From Desulfotignum sp. (GTDB taxonomy: Bacteria > Desulfobacterota > Desulfobacteria > Desulfobacterales > Desulfobacteraceae), in assembly GCA_011390695.1 (NCBI GenBank), contig JAABRW010000455.1, forward strand, positions 1 through 8,442: a stretch of DNA of 8,442 nucleotides. Direction: 5' to 3'. The translations under genes were made by a program, and so were the position numbers. Of the stretch, positions 1-6,592 are shown in pieces. Under the pieces are notes generated by a model that saw nothing but the letters and a program-made list of their open reading frames with translations, ran no database searches and was not told where the DNA came from. Position 1 is the first letter of the stretch. Each line of letters starts with the position of its first letter.

Positions 1-468
1 CTGCTCACCCTGCTGTCAGATATCGGCATTGCATACACCAACCATGAACACCCTGCTGTCTTTACCGTGGAAGAAGCTGCCCTGCACCAGGGCGGTATTG
101 CAGGGGCCCACAGCAAAAATCTTTTTTTCAAGGACAAAAAGAAAAATCTGTTCCTGGTGGTGACCCTGGCGGACAAGCCCATCAAGATAAAGGAAGTGGC
201 CAAAAAAATCGGCGGAAACAACATGTCTTTTGCCAAACCCGACCTGCTCATGGAGGTGCTGGGCATGATTCCCGGAGCTGTCACCCCGTTTGCCGCCATA
301 AACATAAAAGACCATGATGTAAAAATTGTCCTGGATGAAGAACTGATGGAACATGATCTGCTCAATTTTCATCCATTGGAAAACACCGCCACCACCACCA
401 TTGCATCCGAAGATCTGGTGAAATTTCTGGAACACTGCGGACAGTCACCCGAGATCATCCGGTTGTAG
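1..468 (+). CDS. Prolyl-tRNA editing protein (YbaK/PrdX family, ProXp-ala-like), 5' end missing
   Basis: Frame 1 is open from the window edge to a TAG at 466-468, giving 155 visible codons; the start lies upstream, and since family members are about 165-170 residues only a short N-terminal piece should be missing. The family consists of free-standing trans-editing deacylases in the cytoplasm that hydrolyse mischarged tRNA-Pro (typically Ala-tRNA-Pro). Visible family signatures, numbered from the first visible codon, are the HPAVFT segment (17-22), SKNLFFKDKK (38-47) with the conserved lysine at 39, SFAKP followed by VTPFAAIN (94-101), and NFHPLENTATT (122-132). The length, order of motifs and ending at the usual place argue for an intact gene apart from the window cut. 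It is followed by 129 bases before fdhA and is probably functionally unrelated to it. Family assignment is confident; the exact substrate (Ala- versus another aminoacyl-tRNA) is inferred. Confidence 0.88.
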   Translation: MLTLLSDIGIAYTNHEHPAVFTVEEAALHQGGIAGAHSKNLFFKDKKKNLFLVVTLADKPIKIKEVAKKIGGNNMSFAKPDLLMEVLGMIPGAVTPFAAINIKDHDVKIVLDEELMEHDLLNFHPLENTATTTIASEDLVKFLEHCGQSPEIIRL

Positions 469-597
469 GAAACCGCCATCTTTTTGTTGGCAGGATGTAT
501 TGCACAGCCGATTTTTACCTTTTTGTAACCTCCTTGTGCTATGGGCAGATGATCAGGCGGGAGTATCACACCAACCCAACTCAAGGAGGTACGATCG
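469..597 (+). promoter_or_regulatory. fdhA leader/intergenic region with possible Shine-Dalgarno-sequestering stem
   Basis: This 129-base gap carries no gene. It presumably holds the promoter of the formate dehydrogenase operon, but I could not find a convincing sigma-70 or sigma-54 promoter. The clear structure is a complement pair: ACCTCCTTG at 528-536 is the exact reverse complement of CAAGGAGGT at 582-590, which is the fdhA ribosome binding site. Allowing A527 to bulge, bases 523-526 can also pair with 591-594 (one G-U pair), making about 13 base pairs around a 45-base loop. If transcription starts upstream of 523, the mRNA could hide its own ribosome binding site. No obvious terminator follows the preceding gene. 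Confidence 0.4.
583..590 (+). promoter_or_regulatory. Ribosome binding site of fdhA
   Basis: AAGGAGGT, an essentially perfect Shine-Dalgarno, sits seven bases before the ATG at 598 and fixes that start. The resulting protein begins with a textbook twin-arginine signal, which independently supports it. Confidence 0.9.
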
Positions 598-3500
598 ATG
601 AAACTCAACCGAAGGGATTTTATCAAGGTTTCCGGGGTGGCTGCGGCAGGGGCGGCGGTCAGCGGCCTGGGATTTGATCTGAAACCGGTCAAATCCTATG
701 CCGGCATGCTCAAAACACAGTATGCCAGGGAAACCACCACCATCTGCTGTTATTGTGCGGTCGGGTGCGGCGCCATCGTGCATACCAGCCAGCGCGGAGA
801 CGGTCGGATCATCAACATTGAAGGTGATCCGGATCATGTCATCAACCGGGGATCATTATGTTCAAAGGGTGCATCCCTCAAGCAGCTGGCTGAAAATGAA
901 AACCGTCTGGAGCAACCCATGTACCGGGCCCCCTATTCAGACAAATGGGAGTCGGTTTCCTGGGACTGGGCCCTGAAAACCATCGCCGACCGGGTGAAAA
1001 AAACCCGTGATGCCGGTTTTGAAAAGGTCAATGCCAAAGGCCAGGTGGTCAACCGGACCACACAGATCGCTTCCATAGGTTCTGCGGCCCTGGACAACGA
1101 AGAGTGCTGGACGTATCAGGCTTTGATGCGCTCTTTGGGCCTGGTCTATATCGAACACCAGGCCAGGATCTGACACAGCGCTACTGTAGCGGCTCTGGCA
1201 GAGTCGTTTGGGCGCGGTGCCATGACAAACCACTGGATCGATATCAAAAACAGCGACTGCATCCTCATCATGGGCAGCAATGCTGCTGAAAATCATCCGG
1301 TTTCCTTTAAATATGTCAACCAGGCAATGGAAAACGGGGCCAAGCTGATCAGTGTTGACCCCAGATTTACACGGACATCGGCAAGAGCCGATATTTACGC
1401 AGCCTTACGTTCCGGAACGGACATCGCCTTTCTCGGGGGGATGCTCAAGTATATTCTGGAAAATGATCTTTACAACAAAGAATATACCGCAGCTTATACC
1501 AATGCCGGGTTTATTGTGGGCAAAACTTTCGGGTTCGATGACGGGTTGTTTTCAGGATACAGCAAAAACGATAAAGGACCGGGGGTGGGCCGTTATGACA
1601 AGTCTGCCTGGGCCTTTGAAATGGATGATGACGGCGTACCCAGAATGGACAAAAGTCTTTCCCATGACCGCTGTGTGTTTCAACTGCTGAAAAAACACTT
1701 CAGCCGGTATGATCTGGATACGGTCTCCCAGGTCACCGGCACCCCGAAGCAGGACCTGCTGACAGTCTATAAAACCTATGCTGCCACCGGTGCCAGGGCA
1801 AAAGCCGGCACGATCATGTATGCCATGGGCTGGACCCAGCATACGGTGGGCACCCAGAACATCCGGACCATGGCGATTATCCAGCTGCTTTTGGGCAACA
1901 TGGGGGTTGCCGGCGGCGGGGTTAATGCCCTGAGAGGAGAATCCAATGTCCAGGGATCCACAGACCACTGCCTGTTGTGGCATATCTGGCCGGGATATCT
2001 CAAGACCCCCCGGGCCTCCAACACCAGCCTGGATGCCTATAACACCAAATGGACTCCGGAAAGCAACGATCCTCTGTCTGCCAACTGGTGGTCCAATTAT
2101 CCCAAGTATTCGGTCAGCTTGCTGAAATCCTTTTTCGGAGATGCTGCCACTCCGGACAACCAGTTCGGATTCAACTGGCTGCCCAAGGTGGATGATGACC
2201 AGGTGTATTCCTGGTTTGATCTGTTTGATGCCATGTATCAGAAAGATATCAAAGGGTTTTTTGCCTGGGGGCAGAACCCTGCCTGTTCCGGTGCAAATGC
2301 AGCCAAGATCAGAAAAGCCATGGAAAATCTCGACTGGATGGTGAACGTCAATATTTTTGACAATGAAACCGGATCATTCTGGAAAGGCCCTGGTGCGGAA
2401 CCCAAAAAGATCCGGACCGAGGTGTTTATGCTGCCGGCCAGTGTGTCAGTGGAAAAGGAGGGTTCCATCACCAACTCCGGCCGCTGGATGCAGTGGCGGT
2501 ATCAGGGACCCAAACCCCTGGGAAACAGCCGGCCTGACGGGGATATCATCCTGGAGCTGGGACACTGGATTAAAAAAGCATATACAGCCGGCGGTGTGTT
2601 TCCGGATGCGATTGTAAACTTGAAATGGGATTATGAGAGCAACGGGGCTTATGACCCCCACAAGGTGGCCAAAGAGATCAACGGAGTTTTTACAAAAGAT
2701 GTTACTGTCAATGGCAAGCAGTGCAAAAAAGGCACCCTGGTTCCCAGTTTTGCCTGGCTCCAGGATGATGGCTCCACCTCCTCGGGCAACTGGCTCTATT
2801 GTAACTCCTATACGGAAAAAGGCAACATGTCCGCCAGGCGGTCACAAAAGGACGCTGAAAACAACATCGGCCTGTATCCGGAATTCGCCTGGTGCTGGCC
2901 GGTCAACCGCCGGATTATTTATAACCGGGCGTCAGTTGATCCCAAGGGACAGCCTTGGGATAAAAAGGACTGGGTAGTCAAATTCGCAGGGGATGTCAAA
3001 GACGGAAAATACGTGTCCCAGAAGTGGATCGGGGATGTGCCGGACGGGGGCTGGTATCCCCTTGAAAATCCGGACGGCAGCAAAAGAGATGATGCAAGGC
3101 ATCCGTTTATCATGAGAAAGCACGGTCATGCCCAGATTTTCGGTCCGGGCCTGGCGGACGGTCCCTTTCCGGAACATTACGAACCCCTGGAATGTCCCAT
3201 TGAAAAGAACATGTTCAGCTCCCAGATGATGAACCCGACAGCCGTGGTATACCGATCCGATGCTGATGGGCATGCCACCTGCGATCCCCGGTTCCCCTTT
3301 GTGGGGACCACATACCGGGTGACCGAACACTGGCAGACCGGTTTGATGACCCGGCCCCAGGCATGGCTCATGGAGCTGCAGCCCAGTGTGTTTGTGGAAA
3401 TGAGCGAGGAGCTGGCCGCACTCCGGGGTATTGAAAACGGGGAACGGGTCAAGGTGGCCAGTGCCCGGGGCAGTCTGGAATGTACCGCCATTGTCACCCG

Positions 3501-3687
3501 GCGGTTCAAGCCGTTCCAGATCGGCTATGCCACGGTCCACCAGGTGGGTATTCCCTGGCATTACGGCTGGAGATGGCCTGCAAGCGGCGCAGAAGAGAGC
3601 GCGAACCTGCTGACACCTCCTTCCGGAGACCCCAATACCCGGATCCCGGAAAGCAAGGCCTTTATGGTCAATGTCACAAAACTTTAA
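598..3687 (+). CDS. fdhA: Formate dehydrogenase catalytic (alpha) subunit, selenocysteine-containing, Tat-exported
   Basis: Molybdopterin oxidoreductase that interconverts formate and CO2 at a Mo or W bis-MGD centre. The reading frame is 1029 residues if the in-frame TGA at 1171-1173 is read as selenocysteine (Sec192); a second, long reading frame continues in phase right after it with the family sequence HSATVAALAESFGRG, so this is recoding, not a broken gene. The Tat signal contains NRRDFIK (residues 4-10), with likely cleavage after SYA (33-35). A [4Fe-4S] cluster motif follows: Cys50-x2-Cys53-x3-Cys57 and Cys88. Sec192-His193 is the active-site pair. Further pterin-binding segments include GWTQH (411-415) and GGGVNALRGESNVQG (439-453), and the C-terminal dinucleotide-binding domain (about 905-1029) contains IPWHYGW near 985. 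The length and sequence style match the periplasmic FdhAB enzymes of Desulfovibrio rather than cytoplasmic FdhF. Cys866 and Cys895 flank a loop just before this last domain. The fdhB ribosome binding site overlaps the stop codon. Whether Mo or W is used cannot be told. Confidence 0.96.
1171..1201 (+). promoter_or_regulatory. UGA selenocysteine codon and candidate bacterial SECIS hairpin
   Basis: TGA at 1171-1173 is followed by a possible stem-loop inside the coding sequence. Bases 1184-1189 pair with 1195-1201 (C-G, U-A, G-C, U-G, A-U, G-C, with G1197 bulged) around the loop CGGCU at 1190-1194. The loop G at 1191 is 18 bases after the UGA, which fits the usual bacterial arrangement (a guanine in the first two loop positions, roughly 16-37 bases from the UGA, a short stem) recognised by SelB. 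The pairing was worked out by hand and the stem is modest, so the recoding itself is much more certain than this exact fold. Confidence 0.65.
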
Positions 3688-3696
3688 AGGAGGTGA
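3685..3696 (+). promoter_or_regulatory. Ribosome binding site of fdhB, overlapping the fdhA stop
   Basis: TAAAGGAGGTGA begins with the fdhA stop codon and contains AAAGGAGGTGA, a full-strength Shine-Dalgarno seven bases before ATG 3704. It selects 3704 over the in-frame ATG at 3671, which lies inside fdhA. Confidence 0.88.
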
Positions 3697-3703
3697 ATCT
3701 GTC

Positions 3704-4417
3704 ATGACTATGTCAATTTTGATCGATACAACCGTCTGCACCGCGTGCAGGGCCTGCCAGGTGGCTTGCAAACAGTGGCATGACCTGCCTGCCGAACAAA
3801 CCACCAACAGGGGTGGATTTCAGAACCCGGAAAATCTTTCCTTCTCCACCTATAAACTGGTGAAGATGAATGAAACAATAATCGATGACAAACTGCAATG
3901 GCTCTTTTTTCCGGATCAATGCCGGCACTGTGAGGATGCCCCCTGTCTGGAAACCGCCTTTGATGAACAGGCGATTTACCGGGATTCCGTGACAGGGGCA
4001 ATCATCTATACCCGCCAGACCCGGAGATTGGATGCTGAAGAGATCAACTACTCCTGTCCCTATGATATCCCCAGAAAAGGGCCTGACAGCGTCCTGGCCA
4101 AATGCGATTTCTGTAACGACAGGATCCATAACGGACTTGCACCGGCCTGCGTCACCGCCTGTCCCACCGGTGCCATGCGCTTCGGTACCCGGAAAAAGAT
4201 CCTGGCTGATGCAGCCGAACGTCTCCAAAAGGTGAAAAAGAAATTTCCCAAGGCTGCACTGCTGGATCCGGAGGTGACCAATGTGATTTATCTGGTGGCA
4301 TTTGATCCGGGCCTGTATGCCAGAAATGCCGTGGCAGCCAGCCGGCAGCGGGGGATATCCCGCCAGGTTGCCCTGCGGCGCATGGTGGGACCTGTGACCC
4401 GTATGATGCGCATCTGA
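3704..4417 (+). CDS. fdhB: Formate dehydrogenase iron-sulfur (beta) subunit
   Basis: Electron-transfer subunit that takes electrons from FdhA in the periplasm; 237 residues from ATG 3704. It has ferredoxin-like cysteine groups at 12, 15, 18, 22 (CTACRACQVAC), 73, 76, 81 (CRHCEDAPC), 118 (SCPYD), and 134, 137, 149, 153 (CDFC...ACVTACPTG): exactly 12 cysteines, enough for three [4Fe-4S] clusters. Membrane-bound relatives such as E. coli FdnH have four clusters and a C-terminal transmembrane helix; this protein has neither, and its C-terminus is basic and soluble-looking. That matches the Desulfovibrio gigas-type two-subunit enzyme. It has no signal peptide of its own, so it is presumably exported together with FdhA by the Tat system. 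The gene follows fdhA after 16 bases. No cytochrome or membrane subunit gene follows, which suggests the partner is a separately encoded cytochrome c; this is inferred. Confidence 0.94.
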   Translation: MTMSILIDTTVCTACRACQVACKQWHDLPAEQTTNRGGFQNPENLSFSTYKLVKMNETIIDDKLQWLFFPDQCRHCEDAPCLETAFDEQAIYRDSVTGAIIYTRQTRRLDAEEINYSCPYDIPRKGPDSVLAKCDFCNDRIHNGLAPACVTACPTGAMRFGTRKKILADAAERLQKVKKKFPKAALLDPEVTNVIYLVAFDPGLYARNAVAASRQRGISRQVALRRMVGPVTRMMRI

Positions 4418-4427
4418 TGTCAATCCC

Positions 4428-4466
4428 TCCTGTCCGGGAAACCAGCAATCTTTTTCCCGGGCAGGA
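4428..4466 (+). promoter_or_regulatory. Strong intercistronic hairpin between fdhB and fdhE
   Basis: TCCTGTCCGGGAAA (4428-4441) and TTTCCCGGGCAGGA (4453-4466) form a 14-pair stem with a single U-G wobble and an 11-base loop. It begins 11 bases after the fdhB stop and ends 13 bases before the fdhE ribosome binding site. There is no T-run after it, so it is not a classical intrinsic terminator. It may instead stabilise the 3' end of the fdhAB message or mark an RNA processing point, so that structural subunits are made in excess over FdhE; that role is inferred. Confidence 0.6.
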
Positions 4467-4478
4467 ACCACCTTATTC

Positions 4479-4484
4479 AAAGGA
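4479..4484 (+). promoter_or_regulatory. Ribosome binding site of fdhE
   Basis: AAAGGA lies seven bases before ATG 4492. It favours this start over the in-frame ATG at 4417 (which overlaps the fdhB stop as TGATG), for which no Shine-Dalgarno is visible. Confidence 0.65.
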
Positions 4485-4491
4485 TCCATTT

Positions 4492-5352
4492 ATGAACGTG
4501 AGTACACAGATGATCACAACCGCGGATGTCATAAAGCAGGTGCGGCCTGCCTATGCAGACATCCTTGATTTTTATTCCCGGGTATTTGCGGCCCAGGAAA
4601 AAAGCAAAGAAAAGATCAGCATCCCGCCCATTGAGAGCGATCCGGACCTGCTGGCAGTCCGGAAAAAAAATGCACTGCCCCTGATCGATCCCTCTGAATT
4701 CAGGATTGACCAGGATGCGGCTGTGGCCCTTTTCATGGATATCTGTAACCTGGCCCGGGAAATGGCCCCCCGCCTGGCAGAAGATGCGGCCATCATGAAG
4801 ACAGCGGTGCAGGATGGCCGGATCGATCTGGATGCCCTGTTCTCCGCCCTGCTTGACAGCCGGCTCGAACTACTGGAAAAAACCGCCCTGGCGATTTGTG
4901 TGCCTGCGGAACACTTGTCCATGATCATTTATTTGAGCATGGCCCCGGGTATTGAAACCGCTGCCCAACAGCTGGGGGTTCATCTGTCTCAGCAGCCTGG
5001 TATGGAAAAAGGGTGCTGCCCGGTTTGCGGGAATGCCCCGGGTATGGGGTTTCTGGATGATACAGGGTCCCGGCACCTGATCTGCTGTTTCTGTCATCAC
5101 ACCTGGCAGGTCCGGCGGATGGGCTGTACGTTTTGTGGAAATCAGGATATGGAAAAACAGGGGTATTTTTTCAATGATCAGGAAAGAGAATACCGGGTCA
5201 GCTGGTGTGATCACTGCCATAACTATATTAAAGTGGTGGATTTGCGGCACCTGTTCAGGGATTTTTTTCCGAAACTGGAAATGGCAGCCACCCTGCACCT
5301 GGATATGCAGGCAACAGAAAAAGGATACAAAGGGCATGCATTACCTACATAA
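4492..5352 (+). CDS. fdhE: Formate dehydrogenase accessory protein FdhE
   Basis: Cytoplasmic maturation factor for exported, Tat-dependent formate dehydrogenases; the E. coli protein binds the catalytic subunit before export. From ATG 4492 it is 286 residues (E. coli FdhE is about 309). The N-terminal half is helical and poorly conserved. The C-terminal half carries the diagnostic four CxxC rubredoxin-like motifs: Cys176-Cys179 (CPVCG), Cys198-Cys201 (CCFC), Cys212-Cys215 (CTFCG) and Cys239-Cys242 (CDHC), the last followed by NYIKVVD, as in E. coli FdhE (CGDCGTYLKI). An alternative start at 4417 would add 25 residues, but that stretch is proline-rich, encodes the perfect hairpin 4428-4466 and has no ribosome binding site. 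The gene overlaps the next one by 17 bases. No signal peptide, as expected for a cytoplasmic chaperone. Confidence 0.92.
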   Translation: MNVSTQMITTADVIKQVRPAYADILDFYSRVFAAQEKSKEKISIPPIESDPDLLAVRKKNALPLIDPSEFRIDQDAAVALFMDICNLAREMAPRLAEDAAIMKTAVQDGRIDLDALFSALLDSRLELLEKTALAICVPAEHLSMIIYLSMAPGIETAAQQLGVHLSQQPGMEKGCCPVCGNAPGMGFLDDTGSRHLICCFCHHTWQVRRMGCTFCGNQDMEKQGYFFNDQEREYRVSWCDHCHNYIKVVDLRHLFRDFFPKLEMAATLHLDMQATEKGYKGHALPT

Positions 5353-5935
5353 TACCGGCAGAATGCTGAAGCGCACAATACTTGCCATTCTGGTGACAGC
5401 CGCCGGTGCTGTCTGCATCATTCCTCCGGGGATCTGCAGTGAGAGGGCCGGGTCTCTGGACTTTGATCTGCCGGTACCCGAAGAAACTCATCAGCAGGTT
5501 TATCTCGGGGTCCAGGGGCGGGATCGGTTTACCCTTGGGCAGATTTCCGGACAGGTCGTGATCGTTGAAGTTTTTTCCATGTACTGTCCCATCTGCCAGC
5601 GGGAAGCAGCGAATGTGAATGCATTGTTTGACCTGATCCGGCAGGATCCCCGACTCAGCGAACGGGTAAAACTTCTGGGGATCGGAGCAGGCAATTCAGC
5701 TTTTGAAGTCACTTTTTTTAAAAAAAAATACGATATAGAATTTCCGCTTTTTCCGGATGAAGATTTCCGGCTGCACAAACAGATCGGGGAGGTGAATACC
5801 CCCCATTTCTTCGGGTTGAGACTGATGGAAAATGAAAAGACTGATCTGTTCTTCAGCCGGTCCGGTGAAATCGAAGATGTAAAGAAGTTTTTGCAAACCC
5901 TTTTAAAGGAATCCGGGATTACCCTGCAGCCATGA
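5336..5935 (+). CDS. Secreted thioredoxin-fold protein (TlpA/redoxin-like) with CPIC motif
   Basis: 199 residues from ATG 5336, which has AAGGA at 5321-5325 ten bases upstream; ATG 5363 is an alternative nine residues later with no visible ribosome binding site. A basic start and hydrophobic stretch (LKRTILAILVTAAGAVCII, about 11-29) look like a signal peptide, so the protein should act in the periplasm. The thioredoxin fold is seen in the strand VVIVEVF (74-80), the redox motif Cys84-Pro-Ile-Cys87 followed by a helix, and the cis-proline segment NTP (154-156). It most resembles TlpA/peroxiredoxin-like redoxins that reduce or shuffle disulfides or peroxides; its real partner is unknown. It overlaps fdhE by 17 bases and the next gene by four (ATGA), so it is cotranslated with them. 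That linkage suggests work on the formate dehydrogenase or its surroundings. The thioredoxin fold is well supported, the function is not. Confidence 0.8.
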   Translation: MHYLHNTGRMLKRTILAILVTAAGAVCIIPPGICSERAGSLDFDLPVPEETHQQVYLGVQGRDRFTLGQISGQVVIVEVFSMYCPICQREAANVNALFDLIRQDPRLSERVKLLGIGAGNSAFEVTFFKKKYDIEFPLFPDEDFRLHKQIGEVNTPHFFGLRLMENEKTDLFFSRSGEIEDVKKFLQTLLKESGITLQP

Positions 5936-6531
5936 AAAAAAACGTATGGATTATCGGTGTGTGTGTGATAGGAATGCTGGCGGTTTTTGGGTCTGCTTCC
6001 GGCCGGTCCAGTGCTTTCGGGGACAAAATATTTGACTTCGGGCATATGGCGCCCCTGGACAGTGAAACGAAACTGGCGAAGGGGGACCCTGCCCCGGATT
6101 TTGATCTGCCCGCCATTTCCGGAAAGAGAATCCGTCTGTCTGAATACCGGGGCAGCCGGCATGTGATGCTCACCTTTGTACCGGCCGCCTGGACCCCGGT
6201 ATGTTCGGATCAATGGCCGGGGTACCATATTGCCCGGGAGCTTTTTGAAAATCTGGATACCGTTGTGATCGGCATCAGTTGTGACAATCTGCCCAGCCAG
6301 CATGCCTGGATTCGGGAAATGGGCGGTGTCTGGTTTGACGTGGTCTCGGATTTCTGGCCCCATGGAAAGGTCAGTGATGCATACGGGGTGCTCCGTTCGG
6401 ACGGGATGTCTGAACGGGCGGTGTTTATCATTGACAAGACCGGAATTATCCGGTTCATTCACCTGGAAGACATCAATGTCCGCCCGGATCTGGGCGTTCT
6501 GATTCAGGCGCTGGAACAACTGGCGCCCTGA
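5932..6531 (+). CDS. Secreted peroxiredoxin (AhpC/TSA family)
   Basis: 199 residues. The ATG overlaps the preceding stop (ATGA) and there is no good ribosome binding site close by, so translation is probably coupled. An N-terminal signal peptide (about 1-24, core VWIIGVCVIGMLAVFG) predicts export. The peroxiredoxin fold opens with GDPAPDFDLPAISGKRIRLS (51-70). The active-site motif PxxxTxxC is present as Pro84, Thr88 and Cys91 (PAAWTPVC), and Arg162 in ERAVFIID is the likely active-site arginine. These enzymes reduce hydrogen peroxide or organic peroxides. The usual PrxQ resolving cysteine five residues after the active cysteine is missing; the only other cysteine in the mature protein is Cys117 (GISCDN). 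It therefore acts as a one-cysteine enzyme or uses an unusual resolving residue, and an obvious candidate reductant is the CPIC protein encoded just upstream. Family confident; substrate and partner inferred. Confidence 0.85.
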   Translation: MKKNVWIIGVCVIGMLAVFGSASGRSSAFGDKIFDFGHMAPLDSETKLAKGDPAPDFDLPAISGKRIRLSEYRGSRHVMLTFVPAAWTPVCSDQWPGYHIARELFENLDTVVIGISCDNLPSQHAWIREMGGVWFDVVSDFWPHGKVSDAYGVLRSDGMSERAVFIIDKTGIIRFIHLEDINVRPDLGVLIQALEQLAP

Positions 6532-6555
6532 CACTGGCAAACGGTCCTTCAAAGC

Positions 6556-6580
6556 AAAAAAGATCCTCCAGGGCAGGGTC
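6556..6580 (-). terminator. Weak intrinsic terminator of the BTAD regulator gene
   Basis: Read on the minus strand, GACCCT, the loop GCCCTGG and AGGATC form a six-position stem with one C-A mismatch, immediately followed by TTTTTT. It starts 12 bases after the regulator stop codon. The stem is short and imperfect, so strength is doubtful. No matching plus-strand terminator for the fdh operon is evident in the 61-base convergent gap 6532-6592. Confidence 0.4.
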
Positions 6581-6592
6581 CGTACACGGGTT

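Noticed and set aside
488..503. Sigma-54-like promoter (TGG...TTGC) in the fdhA leader
   Set aside because: The gap between the GG and GC dinucleotides is 11 bases, not the required 10, and sigma-54 tolerates spacing changes poorly.
1179..1191. Perfect CGCTA-CTG-TAGCG hairpin as the SECIS element
   Set aside because: Its loop is only about 10 bases from the UGA and offers no guanine in the first two loop positions; the hairpin 1184-1201 fits the bacterial pattern better.
598..3687. Two separate genes or a pseudogene broken at the TGA 1171-1173
   Set aside because: The frame continues directly after the TGA with conserved active-site sequence (HSAT...), and the TGA is exactly at the known selenocysteine position.
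2932..3807. Minus-strand reading frame of 291 residues opposite fdhA/fdhB
   Set aside because: It lies antisense to strongly conserved coding sequence and its translation shows no recognisable domain; an artefact of codon bias.
4417..4491. FdhE starting at the ATG overlapping the fdhB stop
   Set aside because: There is no ribosome binding site, and the extra 25 residues are encoded by the hairpin region; ATG 4492 has AAAGGA at good spacing.
5135..5335. N-terminal extension of the CPIC redoxin inside fdhE
   Set aside because: The added residues are an out-of-frame reading of the conserved FdhE zinc-motif region and would bury the signal peptide.
5336..5440. Lipobox making the CPIC redoxin a lipoprotein
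   Set aside because: The cysteines near the hydrophobic stretch are preceded by Val or Ile at -1 (AGAVC, PPGIC), not the required Gly/Ala/Ser.
6525..6574. Plus-strand terminator formed by GCCCTG and CAGGGC after the peroxiredoxin gene
   Set aside because: The arms are only six bases with a loop near 40 bases and no T-run follows on the plus strand.
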